From Moraxella sp. (GTDB taxonomy: Bacteria; Pseudomonadota; Gammaproteobacteria; Pseudomonadales; Moraxellaceae): 64,000 nucleotides of DNA. Position numbers and translations under genes: made by a program. Under the pieces are notes generated by a model that ran no database searches, was not told where the DNA came from, and saw only the letters and a list, made by a program, of their open reading frames with translations. This document shows positions 43,638 to 53,866 of this stretch, piece by piece. Numbering within the stretch: the stretch's first letter is position 1; every line of letters starts with the position of its first letter. The stretch lies in contig JAUNDZ010000002.1 in NCBI GenBank assembly GCA_030525825.1, forward strand, positions 1 to 64,000, read 5' to 3'.

Positions 43638-45728
43638 ATGTTTAACATCATTCGTCAAGAATTCCAATACGGCAACCAACAAGTTGTCCTAGAAACAGGT
43701 CGTATCGCTCGCCAAGCCAACAGCGTGCTTGTGCATATGGGCGATGTGTCGGTGTTGGTGGCGGTCGTGGTACGCCCTGAGGCGGTGGCAGGTCAGGACT
43801 TTTTCCCATTGACCGTAAACTACCAAGAAAAAATGTACGCCTCTGGCAAAATCCCCGGCGGTTATGGCAAACGAGAAGGTCGTGCATCAGAGTTTGAGAC
43901 CTTGACCAGCCGTCTGATTGACCGCCCAATTCGTCCGCTATTCCCAGAAGGCTATTACAACGAAATCCAAGTTACCGCCACCGTCATCTCATCTGGCAAA
44001 ACCCAAGATGCCGACATCGCAGCGATGATTGGTGCAAGTGCAGCACTTGCCATCAGCCCTGCTCCATTTAATGGTCCGATCGGGGCGGCTCGTGTGGGCT
44101 TTATTGGCAATGAATACATTCTAAACCCAAGCCTTGCCCAAATGAAAGACAGCTCGCTTGACCTAGTCGTGGCAGGTACCAAATCCGCTGTGCTGATGGT
44201 AGAATCTGAAGCGGACGAGCTATCAGAAGACCAAATGCTGGGTGCGGTATTGTATGGACACGCTCAGCAACAAATTGTCATTGACAACATCAATGCCTTT
44301 GCGGCAGCGGTCGGCAATGCCAAAGCCGAATTTGTCGCCCCTGTCATTAATGAAGAGCTAAACAACCAACTCAAAGAGCAATTCACCGCCAAAGTGAGCG
44401 AAGCCTACACCATTACTGTTAAGCAAGACCGCTATGCTCGCTTAGATGAGCTTGCCAAAGAGGCTCTTGCCCTAGCAGGGGACGAGACGGCTGATGATTA
44501 TGCCGAAAAGGTAAAAGAAATCAAAGACTTATTTGAAACCCTAAAATACCGCACCGTACGAGACAATATCCTATCAGGCAAACCTCGTATCGATGGGCGA
44601 GACCTAGAAACCGTGCGTGCCTTAGACATTCAAGTGGGCGTGTTGCCTTATACGCATGGTTCTGCCTTGTTTACCCGTGGCGAAACCCAAGCCCTTGTAA
44701 CCACCACGCTAGGCACGAGCCGTGATGTGAACCTTGTGGATACGCTATCAGGCACCAAGCAAGACCACTTTATGCTACACTACAACTTCCCCCACTACTC
44801 GGTGGGTGAAACAGGTCGTGAGGGTGGACCTAAACGCCGTGAAATCGGTCATGGTCGCCTTGCTCGCCGTGGTGTGCAAGCGGTACTACCAAAGGCAGAG
44901 CGATTCCCTTATACCATTCGTGTGGTCTCTGACATCACCGAGTCAAACGGTTCAAGTTCGATGGCAAGCGTGTGCGGTGCGTCATTGTCGCTTATGGATG
45001 CTGGTGTGCCATTAAAAGCCCCTGTGGCAGGTATTGCGATGGGTCTGGTCAAAGAAGGCGAACGCTTTGCCGTGCTATCGGACATCTTGGGCGATGAAGA
45101 CCATTTGGGCGATATGGACTTTAAAGTGGCAGGGTCGGTCAATGGTATCACTGCTTTGCAGATGGATATTAAGATTGAAGGCATTACCCCAGAGATTATG
45201 GAACAAGCCCTACGCCAAGCCCATGCAGGTCGTATCCATATCCTAAATGCGATGAATGAGGTCATCGCCACAAGCCGTACCGAGATTAACGCTCACGCAC
45301 CCAACTATGCCACCATCGAGATTAACCCTGAAAAAATCCGTGATGTCATCGGTAAAGGTGGAGCAACCATTCGTGCCTTGACCGAAGAGACAGGGGCGAC
45401 GGTGGACATCGACGATAACGGCACGATTCGTATCTTTGGTGAGTCCAAAGCGTCCACTCGTGCCGCCATCGCCAAGATTGAGGCGATTACTGCCGAAGTA
45501 GAAGTGGGTGCCATCTACACAGGTACGGTCGCTCGTATCGTGGAGTTTGGGGCGTTTGTTACCATTTTACCAGGTACAGACGGTCTGGTGCATATCAGCC
45601 AAATCTCTGATGAGCGAGTGGAGAATGTTGCCGACCATCTGTCAGAAGGTCAAACGGTCAAAGTCCAAGTCCAAGACATCGACAACCGTGGACGCATTAA
45701 ATTGACGATGAAGGGGATCGAGCAGTAA
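43638..45728 (+). CDS. pnp: Polyribonucleotide nucleotidyltransferase
   Basis: A 696-residue 3'-to-5' exoribonuclease and degradosome component. Two RNase PH domains (first with [23 protein letters not shown]; second with [23 protein letters not shown] and the catalytic [18 protein letters not shown]) flank a helical domain, and KH ([20 protein letters not shown]) and S1 ([19 protein letters not shown]) domains close it. It degrades mRNA with phosphate. AGGAAAATATT precedes ATG 43638. The long hairpin upstream suggests RNase III processing and autocontrol like that of E. coli pnp. Confidence 0.96.
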   Translation: MFNIIRQEFQYGNQQVVLETGRIARQANSVLVHMGDVSVLVAVVVRPEAVAGQDFFPLTVNYQEKMYASGKIPGGYGKREGRASEFETLTSRLIDRPIRPLFPEGYYNEIQVTATVISSGKTQDADIAAMIGASAALAISPAPFNGPIGAARVGFIGNEYILNPSLAQMKDSSLDLVVAGTKSAVLMVESEADELSEDQMLGAVLYGHAQQQIVIDNINAFAAAVGNAKAEFVAPVINEELNNQLKEQFTAKVSEAYTITVKQDRYARLDELAKEALALAGDETADDYAEKVKEIKDLFETLKYRTVRDNILSGKPRIDGRDLETVRALDIQVGVLPYTHGSALFTRGETQALVTTTLGTSRDVNLVDTLSGTKQDHFMLHYNFPHYSVGETGREGGPKRREIGHGRLARRGVQAVLPKAERFPYTIRVVSDITESNGSSSMASVCGASLSLMDAGVPLKAPVAGIAMGLVKEGERFAVLSDILGDEDHLGDMDFKVAGSVNGITALQMDIKIEGITPEIMEQALRQAHAGRIHILNAMNEVIATSRTEINAHAPNYATIEINPEKIRDVIGKGGATIRALTEETGATVDIDDNGTIRIFGESKASTRAAIAKIEAITAEVEVGAIYTGTVARIVEFGAFVTILPGTDGLVHISQISDERVENVADHLSEGQTVKVQVQDIDNRGRIKLTMKGIEQ

Positions 45729-45755
45729 TTTACTATTGTGTGAATTAAGATTATA

Positions 45756-45784
45756 AAAAGCCAATAGTTAGCGTTGGCTTTTTA
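45756..45784 (+). terminator. Terminator after pnp
   Basis: AAAAAGCCAA and TTGGCTTTTT form a perfect 10-bp stem across a 9-base loop. Confidence 0.9.
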
Positions 45785-45819
45785 TATTTGGCTTATTTGT
45801 AAAATTAGGGAAACTTGCT

Positions 45820-46848
45820 GTGCTTTATTATGAAAATTTAGAAGAAATTATATTTAGCAAACATCAGCTTTTAGATAATCCTGATGAACTAGTAGTTATT
45901 TCAGGATATTTAGGACCTGCACCAATTAAACGATTAAAGGAATTGCCACTAAATACAGTGGTCATTGGTGGAATGTATGCACAAGGGGTAAATAAAAATC
46001 TTTTTGGTTCTTTAGATAAAATTAAACAAGATAATGATGGCTTGACCTTATTATTTTCCAAAATAGATATTCATTCCAAAATTTACATTTGGAAAAAGAA
46101 AGGCAAGATAATTTCAGCCTTAATTGGTTCTGCTAACTTTTCTCGTAATGGCTTATGTACTGATTTTAGAGAATCATTGGCGGATGCAACTAGTGACACT
46201 TTTCAACCGCTCAACAAGTATCTACAAATGATAGTGGATAATTCGACAGGTGAGCCAAATATTGTTGAGAAACTTGCCAACCAAACCAATGTTGAATATC
46301 AAACAAACAAAACAGTAACTCAAAATTTAAATTTACAGTTCAGTTATGACATTCCTCTATTTGCTGTAAAAGATGGTCAAAATTATGTTCCTGAAAAAAG
46401 TGGATTAAATTGGGGATTTTCTGACGGTCATACTGCAATTGGTGATGCTTATATTAAAATTCCAAAAGAACTTTTAAGACAGCAAGCAGAATTAGTTCCA
46501 CCTTTTGACAAACATTATATTCCAACAAGCAAGAAAAAACGCAACTCCGATCCAATTGAAATCATTTGGGATGATGGTGCAATTATGGAAGCCTCATTGG
46601 AGGGCGAACAAAATTTAGATGGCTTAATTTATCCCAAACAGCTTACTTCATATAGTAAAAATCGCCCTGTATTGAATGGCGAGCGTATATCAGCAAAGAG
46701 TATTTTGGGTAGATATTTACGAAATCGCCTAAATGTGGATGTTGATGAACTAATTACAATGCAGACTTTAAACAATTATGGTAGGACAACCATAACTTTG
46801 TCTTTGATTGAGCAGGGTCTGTATTATGCTGATTTTTCGGTTAAATAA
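45820..46848 (+). CDS. PLD-fold type II restriction endonuclease (NgoFVII/BfiI-like)
   Basis: A 342-residue protein starting at GTG 45820, with AGGG ahead. The single phospholipase-D half-site is IHSKIYIWKKKGKIISALIGSANFSRNG: His85, Lys87, Asn106 and nearby Glu118 (FRES). Enzymes of this sort cut DNA as dimers without metal ions. The C-terminal part (from about 170) has the LNWGFSDGHTAIGDAYIKIP and later RPVLNGERISAKSILGRYLRNRLNV pattern of NgoFVII-family enzymes, probably the B3-like DNA-recognition domain. It is convergent with and overlaps by 25 bases the first of two methyltransferases. The codon usage is A+T-rich, unlike pnp beside it, which suggests transfer. Confidence 0.85.
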   Translation: MLYYENLEEIIFSKHQLLDNPDELVVISGYLGPAPIKRLKELPLNTVVIGGMYAQGVNKNLFGSLDKIKQDNDGLTLLFSKIDIHSKIYIWKKKGKIISALIGSANFSRNGLCTDFRESLADATSDTFQPLNKYLQMIVDNSTGEPNIVEKLANQTNVEYQTNKTVTQNLNLQFSYDIPLFAVKDGQNYVPEKSGLNWGFSDGHTAIGDAYIKIPKELLRQQAELVPPFDKHYIPTSKKKRNSDPIEIIWDDGAIMEASLEGEQNLDGLIYPKQLTSYSKNRPVLNGERISAKSILGRYLRNRLNVDVDELITMQTLNNYGRTTITLSLIEQGLYYADFSVK

Positions 46849-48065
46849 CCCTGCTCTTTTTGAATCAATTGATGATAAAAATCATAAATGGTTTGGGCTA
46901 AGATTTTGGCAAATTTTGGTGGCACAGCATTACCAATCATCTCAAAGTTAGCAACCATAGACTCATTAAACAAAAAATCATCATCAAAAGATTGTAATCT
47001 CGCCGCCTCTCTAACCGTAATACTGCGTTTTTGTTTTGGGTCTGGGTGTATGTGGCGTAATCCATCCTTTTTGAGATGAGCAGGGATGGTATTGCTTGGT
47101 TCATCCCAACGCAACACATAATATTTATGAACTCTGGTTGTTTTGCCTGTTTTTTCATAATAAAGCTGAATTAAATTTTCAGCCGATAAATATTTAAATT
47201 CTTGCAACTCAATGTCTTTTGCCAATTCATAAAAAATCTCTTGGTCTCTGATACTATGAAAGCGTGAATAATGTCCATTAATTTGACTGTTATTGTCATA
47301 AGCATTTTTCTTGGTTTGCTCTTTTAATGGGTAAATTGGTGGTAAATCAAAAATAGCATCTTTGACTGTTGGTTTTTTGATTGCTTTTTTCGTGGATAGT
47401 AATTGATAAAAGGCATTTAATTCGTCTTGATAATTGATATTTTCATTATCCTTTCTAATGCCAATAATAATTACCCTTTTTCTTTTTTGTGGCACACCAA
47501 ATTCTGACAAATCCAATAGTGCAAATTGTTTTAAATCATCAATAATTTCATAACCAACTTCATTAAATGATTTTTTAATTAAATCAATAATTTTTTCACC
47601 CGTTGGAATAGCGGTTAAAATCCCTTCTACATTTTCAAAAACAATCATTTTTGGGCGATAATGAGCAACCAGTGCGATATAGGATTCAAATAAAAAATTA
47701 CGGTAATCATCTTTCATGCCGTTTTTATCTTGCACACGACCTGCCATAGAATAGGCTTGGCAAGGCGGACCACCAGTGATGATATCCACTTTTTGATTAC
47801 CAATAATAGATTGCAATCCATTATGACTGCCAAATTTAGGGTCGTTTTTCCAACCAAAAATTAATTCATTGACTCGCTGTATGTCAAAATGCAACACTCT
47901 ATTTTTTGCATCTGTTATTTGATATTTACTTTCTAAGCGTTGAATTAAGGTATTGACTTGTGGCTTTTCCCATTCTATTGCTGATAATAAATGATAATGA
48001 TCAGTTTGTTTAAAGCCGTCCAATAAACCGCCACAACCTGCAAATAATTCTAAGGTATTAAGCAT
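46824..48065 (-). CDS. DNA (cytosine-5) methyltransferase 1
   Basis: A 413-residue m5C methyltransferase. Motifs appear in order: I (LELFAGCGGLLDGF), IV (GGPPCQAYS with the catalytic Cys), VI (FENVEG), VIII (QKRKRV), then a variable target-recognition region of about 130 residues, IX (REAARLQSFDDDF) and X (IGNAVPPKFA). It protects host DNA against the neighbouring endonuclease. Its start overlaps the stop of the second methyltransferase gene by eight bases. A+T-rich. The recognition site cannot be read from the sequence. Confidence 0.95.
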   Translation of the reverse strand: MLNTLELFAGCGGLLDGFKQTDHYHLLSAIEWEKPQVNTLIQRLESKYQITDAKNRVLHFDIQRVNELIFGWKNDPKFGSHNGLQSIIGNQKVDIITGGPPCQAYSMAGRVQDKNGMKDDYRNFLFESYIALVAHYRPKMIVFENVEGILTAIPTGEKIIDLIKKSFNEVGYEIIDDLKQFALLDLSEFGVPQKRKRVIIIGIRKDNENINYQDELNAFYQLLSTKKAIKKPTVKDAIFDLPPIYPLKEQTKKNAYDNNSQINGHYSRFHSIRDQEIFYELAKDIELQEFKYLSAENLIQLYYEKTGKTTRVHKYYVLRWDEPSNTIPAHLKKDGLRHIHPDPKQKRSITVREAARLQSFDDDFLFNESMVANFEMIGNAVPPKFAKILAQTIYDFYHQLIQKEQGYLTEKSA

Positions 48066-49119
48066 TTTCTATTTCCAATAACTTTTTGCCAATCGTATAG
48101 CCTAATAGTGGTGGAACGGCATTGCCAATTTGGCGATATTGTTGTGTTTTTGTACCCAAAAAACGAAAATCATCAGGAAATGATTGTAAGCGTGCATTTT
48201 CACGAGCAGTAGGTACTCTATGCCAGCGATAGTGAAAATGATTACGATGTCCTGTATCAATCGTTCTTGAGGGTTTTTGGCTGTGATAACGAGTCCACGC
48301 CTCGTTAAATTTGCGAGAATCGCCAACTCCTGCAGGTAAATCCTTGTGATTTCCTCCCTCTGGCACTTGTTTAATTACAGAAATAACCAAATCACTGTGT
48401 TGTGTACCGATATGATTCAAAAGTTTTGTTGAGTTTTTTCGCATTAACTTTTGATAATCACTCATTGCAGGCATTGGATAATCAATATTGTCTTTGCCCA
48501 AATCATTTTCTAAGCTAGGTAAATCGCCTATTGCTTGTTCACAAGTTACATAATTGCTTTCATTGTGTGTTGGTGTTGGAAATTCAAATGGTTTATCGCC
48601 CTTTATGCCGACAAAAAACATTCTTTTACGAATTTGGGGTACGCCATAATCAGGGGCATATAATAATTTTTCGGCAACAGAATAGCCCAATTTGGCAAAT
48701 TCTTCCAAAATAGCCTGTCTTGCTCTGCCTTGATACAAGGTGGCAATACCTGGTACATTTTCAATTACAATGTATTTTGGTTGAATTTTTTCGGCTAACT
48801 TAAAAACAGAATAAAATAATTTATTTCTTTTGTCATTTTCATCTCGTTTTCCTGTCAAAGAAAAACCTTGACAAGGTGGACCTGCAACAATTAAATCAAT
48901 TTTTTTATCATTGACTTCACTGATGATTTTGTCAATACTTTCATCAGTAGACAAATCCAAATTTAGAGCTTTGGCGTGTTTGTGGTTGTAAGCAAAAGTA
49001 TCAAGTGCGGATTGTTCAAAATCCACACCCAACACACACTCAAATCCTGCTTGTTCAAACCCAAACGACAGTCCGCCACAGCCTGAAAATAAATCAAGCA
49101 TATATTTTTTATTGGTCAT
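48058..49119 (-). CDS. DNA (cytosine-5) methyltransferase 2
   Basis: A 353-residue m5C methyltransferase with motif I (LDLFSGCGGLSFGF), IV (AGPPCQGFSLTG), VI (IENVPG), VIII (QIRKRMFFVG), a shorter target-recognition region, IX (ARENARLQSFPDDF) and X (IGNAVPPLLG). It is about 60 residues shorter than its neighbour and the two differ strongly outside the motifs, so they probably modify different strands of an asymmetric site or different sequences. It heads the two-gene operon. Confidence 0.95.
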   Translation of the reverse strand: MTNKKYMLDLFSGCGGLSFGFEQAGFECVLGVDFEQSALDTFAYNHKHAKALNLDLSTDESIDKIISEVNDKKIDLIVAGPPCQGFSLTGKRDENDKRNKLFYSVFKLAEKIQPKYIVIENVPGIATLYQGRARQAILEEFAKLGYSVAEKLLYAPDYGVPQIRKRMFFVGIKGDKPFEFPTPTHNESNYVTCEQAIGDLPSLENDLGKDNIDYPMPAMSDYQKLMRKNSTKLLNHIGTQHSDLVISVIKQVPEGGNHKDLPAGVGDSRKFNEAWTRYHSQKPSRTIDTGHRNHFHYRWHRVPTARENARLQSFPDDFRFLGTKTQQYRQIGNAVPPLLGYTIGKKLLEIENA

Positions 49120-49196
49120 GTATTTACAATCACATCTAAGTAAGGTTAGGATTGCTCATTTTATCATACTTTATAGAATGTGCGTCGTATATGTAT

Positions 49197-49227
49197 AAAA
49201 AAACCGCCCAATCATGAGCGGTTTTTG
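49197..49227 (-). terminator. Terminator after hemO
   Basis: AAAAACCGC and GCGGTTTTT pair; on the minus strand the stem ends in a long T run right after the heme oxygenase stop. Confidence 0.85.
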
Positions 49228-49231
49228 ATCA

Positions 49232-49807
49232 TCATTCATTCACTTCATAAATCTTACGAATCACCCGCTTAAAGTAAGCAAACGCATCATCCGCCCCTTT
49301 CATGGCGGCTGCTCGCTCGTCATCTGATACAGGTAGGGCATCTATTTTGGCTTTGACCGCACGCCAGTGGGGCATACGTCCGTCTGCATGGGCTGCCAGA
49401 TGAGACGCACCAAACTCATCTTTTAGGTCAATTTTACCCGCTTCTTTATATAAAATCGCCGCCCCCACGTTTGAGCCTTCTACGCAGTACAGCCAGCCAA
49501 TCGCTTCACTGTCGGTAAAGGTGGGGGTTTCTACGTCCTTACCAAAAGGGGCGACTTCTAGGTCTTTCATGTCGGATTTGACACGGTCAAGACGGGCAAG
49601 CTCCGCCAAGCCGTCAATTTGACTGGCTAGCTTTTCATTATGATAAATGGGGTTTACGGTGCTGTGAAACTCATATTGGGCTTGCAAAAATTTGCGGTAG
49701 TTGTCATGACTGGCAAAGGGCTCCATACTCATGACAAGGTTGTCTACGGCATCGTGGGTGGTGCGTGAATGCTCTTTTAGGGCTTCGGTTAGGGTAAGTT
49801 CGCTCAT
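49232..49807 (-). CDS. hemO: Biliverdin-producing heme oxygenase
   Basis: A 191-residue cytosolic helical enzyme that opens heme with oxygen to release iron. The proximal histidine is in SRTTHDAVDNLVMSM (about residue 18), and the distal-helix pattern WLYCVEGSNVGAAIL resembles Neisseria HemO/Pseudomonas PigA. It serves iron acquisition from host heme. The start at 49807 has an AGGTGA-type site ahead. A candidate Fur box lies about 100 bases upstream. Confidence 0.92.
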   Translation of the reverse strand: MSELTLTEALKEHSRTTHDAVDNLVMSMEPFASHDNYRKFLQAQYEFHSTVNPIYHNEKLASQIDGLAELARLDRVKSDMKDLEVAPFGKDVETPTFTDSEAIGWLYCVEGSNVGAAILYKEAGKIDLKDEFGASHLAAHADGRMPHWRAVKAKIDALPVSDDERAAAMKGADDAFAYFKRVIRKIYEVNE

Positions 49808-49902
49808 AAATCACCTGTATTGGTTGAAGTTCGGTGTATTACCCTGATTTGACAAGGTAAGACAACGGATAACATAACGGATTTTTGGTCATTTGTAAAC
49901 AA

Positions 49903-49921
49903 TAAAATAATAATCATTCAT
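49903..49921. promoter_or_regulatory. Candidate Fur-binding site upstream of hemO
   Basis: AATAATAATCATTCAT-like stretch: TAATCATT matches the core of the 19-bp Fur box exactly and about 13 of 19 positions agree overall. It lies in the 296-base spacer between divergent hemO and the DUF454 gene. Confidence 0.5.
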
Positions 49922-50103
49922 ATTTACAAGCAGGCTTACGATGTGCTATGCTGTGTTTGATGGCATCAAAATGAGTGATTGTTTATTTTTAATGTTTTCA
50001 TGGCATTGTGGTGCTATAATATGAGCATTTTTTAATTTTACAAGATAATCCCTATAATTTTTATGTCTATCTGACGACACGGCTCACCACTTCATCTATC
50101 ATC

Positions 50104-50523
50104 ATGTCTGATCATACACCGCCTGACTTGCCCTCTAGACACCAGCCACATGACAACCCTGTCTTGCGTTGGGCATTTTTTATTATGGGTTTTGTTTTTG
50201 TGGGGCTTGGTATCGTGGGGGTGATTGTACCGGGCATGCCGACCACCGTTTTTATCCTACTGGCAGGATATTGTTGGGCAAAAAGCTCTCGACGGTTTCA
50301 TCGCTGGCTATTAAATCATAAGATTTTTGGCAAGATGCTCAAAGACTGGCAAGAGCGGCGAGCGATGCCTCGTTTTGCCAAATATCTGGCGTGGGGCATG
50401 ATGAGTCTATCCTGTGTGCTGATGTTGTTTCGTCTGCCTGATGATAAGCTGTGGCTTGGTGGGGTATTATCCCTACTGTGCTTGGGCGTGGGGATTTGGA
50501 TGGCAAGACTGCCCGATGCCTAA
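50104..50523 (+). CDS. DUF454 (YbaN) family inner-membrane protein
   Basis: A 139-residue protein with three or four membrane segments. WAFFIMGFVFVGLGIVGVIVPGMPTTVFILLAGYCWAKSSRRFHRWLLNHKIFG is the YbaN signature: two helices around a GMPTTxF turn and the SSxxFHxWL segment. The function is not known. It diverges from hemO across a spacer with the candidate Fur site, so iron control is possible. Confidence 0.9.
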   Translation: MSDHTPPDLPSRHQPHDNPVLRWAFFIMGFVFVGLGIVGVIVPGMPTTVFILLAGYCWAKSSRRFHRWLLNHKIFGKMLKDWQERRAMPRFAKYLAWGMMSLSCVLMLFRLPDDKLWLGGVLSLLCLGVGIWMARLPDA

Positions 50524-50563
50524 AAAAATATCCGCTACAGACTGACTGTGCGGATATTTTTTT
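50522..50563. terminator. Bidirectional terminator between the DUF454 gene and upp
   Basis: AAAAAAATATCCGC and GCGGATATTTTTTT form a perfect 14-bp stem. Confidence 0.9.
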
Positions 50564-50573
50564 AAGTATGAAA

Positions 50574-51215
50574 TCAAAGCTGTTTGGTGCCAAAAATCTT
50601 GTCGCCTGCATCGCCAAGACCAGGAATGATGTAGCCGTTTTCGTTCAAATGGCTGTCTAGGGCGGCGGTGTAGATTTTGACATCAGGGTGGGCGTCATTC
50701 ACCAATCTCACCCCTTCAGGAGCGGCGACCAGCACGAGAGCTTTAATGTTCGTGCAACCGTGTTTTTTGAGCATGTCGATGGTGGCGACCATGCTGCCGC
50801 CTGTGGCGAGCATGGGATCTAGAATCAGGGCAGGGCGTTTGTCAATGTCACTGACAAACTTTTCAAAAAACGGCACAGGTTCGAGCGTCTCTTCGTCTCG
50901 TTGCAGACCGACGACCGAGATTTTGGCGGTGGGCAGCAGGTCAAGCACACCATCAAGCATACCAATGCCAGCACGCAAGATGGGTACCAGCGTTACGGTT
51001 TTGCCCTTAATCTGCTCGCCATCAATCTCACCGCACCAGCCTTGCATCTTAAAAGTTTCAATCTCAAAATCACGACTGGCTTCGTACGCCATCAATCTGC
51101 CCAGCTCTTTGGTCAGGGTGCGAAATTTGTAGGTGCTGCATTCAGCCGCACGCATCAAGGACAATTTGTGGCGGACAAGGGGGTGGTTAATGACATGGAT
51201 ATTTAAATCATTCAT
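50574..51215 (-). CDS. upp: Uracil phosphoribosyltransferase
   Basis: A 213-residue salvage enzyme that makes UMP from uracil and [17 protein letters not shown] and [13 protein letters not shown] near residue 80 are typical, and the PRPP loop is [13 protein letters not shown] near residue 130; the tail has [16 protein letters not shown]. The start at 51215 (MNDLNIHV) is chosen over a longer frame from 51284 because it matches the family start. Confidence 0.95.
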   Translation of the reverse strand: MNDLNIHVINHPLVRHKLSLMRAAECSTYKFRTLTKELGRLMAYEASRDFEIETFKMQGWCGEIDGEQIKGKTVTLVPILRAGIGMLDGVLDLLPTAKISVVGLQRDEETLEPVPFFEKFVSDIDKRPALILDPMLATGGSMVATIDMLKKHGCTNIKALVLVAAPEGVRLVNDAHPDVKIYTAALDSHLNENGYIIPGLGDAGDKIFGTKQL

Positions 51216-51383
51216 GGTTGTTGCTCTGTTGATTGCTGATTTTATTTTTAAAGTGGTCTTAAAAATTGTGGTATATGATACCAACTGTGGGGCGGTTTTG
51301 AAATAGTTATCGCATGATTTTTATGCAAAAGTTTCTGATTTATCGCATGATTTTTGATGAATCATGTCGCCACAGATGAGCGG

Positions 51384-52421
51384 TTAAAGGCTGGTTAAGG
51401 TCAAATCGCCATCTTTAATCAGTCCTTTGGCACGCATGATGCGAGCGATGATGAGTGTTAAGACAGCAGGCAATATAAAATGAAACAGCACAATCAGCAC
51501 CAGCGTGGGAATGCTCGCCCCCATCGCTTCTAGCGTGCCGACCTGCCCGACCAGACCGCTTGTCCCCATGCCAGCACCGATGGGAATGTTACTCATGCCA
51601 AAAATGACGGTGGCAATCGGTGCAAGTATCGCCCCTGTCAGCGTGGGCGGCAGCCAGATGTAGGGATTTTTTAGGATGTTGGGCATCTGAATCATGCTAG
51701 TACCAAGCCCCTGCGAGATGACGCCAGAGATGCCATTATCACGGTGGCTCATCACCGCAAAACCCACCATCTGAGCGGCACAGCCGACTGTCGCTGCCCC
51801 TGCTGCCAAGTCAGACAGCCCCAAGCTGATGGCGATGGCAGCACTAGAAATGGGCAAAGTGAGCAGCATACCCATGGCAATGGCGATGACGATGCTCATT
51901 ACGATGGGGGAGAGTGCCATCGACCAGCTGATAAAGTCGCCCAAAGAGACCATTAGGCTTGATATGGTAGGGGCAATGAGATGGGCGGTCGCCATGCCTG
52001 CAATCAGGGTGATGGTAGGTGTGATGATGATGTCGATGGGCGTGGTCTTGTGAAACAGCTTGCCAATCTCTGCTCCCACAATCGCAGCGACCAACGCCCC
52101 AACTACACCGCCAAGCTCCGCACCAACCAAGCCTGTGGCGACACTGGCAAACAGCACCAGTGGTGGTGCTTTTAGTCCAAAAGCGACCCCTGCACCTATC
52201 GCCGCACCAACTGCTGCTTGGGCGTGCGTGCCGACACTGACCAGCGGTGCGATGCTTGTCCAAGTACCAATATTCTTTAAAATCAGCCCAATAATGAGCG
52301 AGCTGAATAGCCCAAGTGCCATGCCATTTAAGGCATCAATGCCGTATCTGTACCAAGATAGGATGATGTTTTGGCGTTCTAGGTGGGCGGCGATGTTAAA
52401 TTTAGAATGGCGGTTCATCAT
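51384..52421 (-). CDS. PTS EIIC-type membrane protein (PfoR-like)
   Basis: A 345-residue inner-membrane protein with about nine or ten hydrophobic segments, rich in Gly/Ala. SVGTHAQAAVGAAIGAGVAFGLKAPPLVLFASVATG and SNIPIGAGMGTSGLVGQV match the PTS_EIIC_2/PfoR-like family. No EIIA, EIIB or HPr gene is adjacent, so classical sugar phosphotransfer is not supported here. It lies just downstream of glmU on the same strand, with 7 bases between them. Confidence 0.8.
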   Translation of the reverse strand: MMNRHSKFNIAAHLERQNIILSWYRYGIDALNGMALGLFSSLIIGLILKNIGTWTSIAPLVSVGTHAQAAVGAAIGAGVAFGLKAPPLVLFASVATGLVGAELGGVVGALVAAIVGAEIGKLFHKTTPIDIIITPTITLIAGMATAHLIAPTISSLMVSLGDFISWSMALSPIVMSIVIAIAMGMLLTLPISSAAIAISLGLSDLAAGAATVGCAAQMVGFAVMSHRDNGISGVISQGLGTSMIQMPNILKNPYIWLPPTLTGAILAPIATVIFGMSNIPIGAGMGTSGLVGQVGTLEAMGASIPTLVLIVLFHFILPAVLTLIIARIMRAKGLIKDGDLTLTSL

Positions 52422-52428
52422 AAACCCA

Positions 52429-53787
52429 TCAGCCCTTTTTCTCTTTTTCAGGTCTCACCCACCCCTCAATCGTTACCTGCTTGCCACGAGCGACAGTAAG
52501 TTTATTTTCAACGCAGTCTTTGGTAATCACAGAGCCTGCCCCAATGGTTGCTTTATCGCCAACGGTTACAGGGGCGACCAGCACCGCATTGGAGCCGATA
52601 CGCACATCTGCTCCGATGGTGGTTTTAAATTTATTCACCCCATCATAATTGGCGGTGATTGTCCCTGCTCCCACATTGGTTCGCTCTCCTACCGTACTGT
52701 CGCCCAAGTAGGCTAAGTGATTGGCTTTTGCCCCGCTTGCCATTTGCGTGTTTTTAAGTTCCACAAAGTTGCCGATGTGCACATTATCTGCCGTTACCGC
52801 CTTTGGGCGTAATCTGGCAAACGGACCAATCTGATTATCCTCGCCCACCACCGCATTTTCAAAAATGCTATACGGAGCAACGACCGTACCGCTAGCAATC
52901 GTGGTATTTTTAATCACACAGCCCGCCCCAATTTTGACATTATCGCCCAGTACACACTCGCCTTCAAAGATGACATTGATGTCAATCTCTACATCTTTGC
53001 CAGCCGTTAGCGTCCCACGCAAGTCAAAACGGCTAGGGTCAATCAGATGTACGCCAGCTTTCATCAGCTCACCTGCCTGATGACTCTGCCAAGTGCGTTC
53101 TAAACCTGCCAGCTGAGCATGGTCATTAACCCCCTCAATCTCAAAAGCGTGCGTGGGCGATACGGTGGCAATATCAATGCCGTCCGCCACCGCCATTTTG
53201 ACAATGTCGGTCAGATAGTATTCGCCTTGTGCGTTGTTGTTGTCTAAGTTTTTCAAATACTTATGCAAAATTTCATTGGCAATACAGTACACACCACTAT
53301 TAATCTCGTTGATGGCTTGTTGTTCGGCTGTGGCGTCTTTTTGCTCGACAATGGCGACCACTTTGCCATTTTCACGCACAATGCGACCCAGTCCAAAGGG
53401 ATTATCCACGCTTAGGGTCAGCATCGCAAACTCGCTGTCGCTATTTGCCAGTTTCGTCAAAGTCTCCACGCCAATGAGCGGCACATCGCCTGATAGAATC
53501 ACGCTTTTACCGTCCTTTGGCAAGACAGGCAAAGTCATCATCACAGCGTGTCCTGTGCCTAATTGCTCGGCTTGCTCCACCCACTCAATCGGCTCATCTG
53601 CAAAAGCATTTTTGACCTGCTCGCCTTCAAAACCATAGATGATGATGTTCTTTTTGCTGCCCAAGGCTTTGGCGGTGTCTAGCACATAGCCCAAAAGGGG
53701 CTTGCCTGCTAGGGGTTGTAAGACTTTGGGTTTGGCAGACTTCATGCGTGTACCTTTACCTGCTGCCATGATGATGACGCTAAGCAT
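52429..53787 (-). CDS. glmU: Bifunctional GlmU (GlcNAc-1-P uridyltransferase / GlcN-1-P acetyltransferase)
   Basis: A 452-residue enzyme making UDP-GlcNAc for peptidoglycan and lipooligosaccharide. The N-terminal nucleotidyltransferase domain has [20 protein letters not shown] and [10 protein letters not shown]; the C-terminal left-handed beta-helix (from about 250) shows hexapeptide repeats, [23 protein letters not shown], and the catalytic [13 protein letters not shown] motif. Length and order are normal. ATG 53787 has AAGGATTC ahead. Confidence 0.96.
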   Translation of the reverse strand: MLSVIIMAAGKGTRMKSAKPKVLQPLAGKPLLGYVLDTAKALGSKKNIIIYGFEGEQVKNAFADEPIEWVEQAEQLGTGHAVMMTLPVLPKDGKSVILSGDVPLIGVETLTKLANSDSEFAMLTLSVDNPFGLGRIVRENGKVVAIVEQKDATAEQQAINEINSGVYCIANEILHKYLKNLDNNNAQGEYYLTDIVKMAVADGIDIATVSPTHAFEIEGVNDHAQLAGLERTWQSHQAGELMKAGVHLIDPSRFDLRGTLTAGKDVEIDINVIFEGECVLGDNVKIGAGCVIKNTTIASGTVVAPYSIFENAVVGEDNQIGPFARLRPKAVTADNVHIGNFVELKNTQMASGAKANHLAYLGDSTVGERTNVGAGTITANYDGVNKFKTTIGADVRIGSNAVLVAPVTVGDKATIGAGSVITKDCVENKLTVARGKQVTIEGWVRPEKEKKG

Positions 53788-53808
53788 ATGAATCCTTAAT
53801 GGTTGATT

Positions 53809-53866
53809 TTAATGATTAAATTGGCTGTGTCAGATAATCTTGACTGGCTAAGTTTTTAATCATTAA
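53809..53866. repeat. Inverted repeat upstream of glmU
   Basis: TTAATGATTAA (53809-53819) is the exact reverse complement of TTAATCATTAA (53856-53866), with 36 bases between. It lies 22 bases before the glmU start in the 346-base spacer to the NCS1-type gene. The rest of the spacer, to 54133, shows no gene or clear promoter. Confidence 0.5.

Noticed and set aside
46824..49119. Prophage or plasmid fragment
   Set aside because: Only methyltransferase genes and the nuclease are present, without integrase, replication or structural genes.
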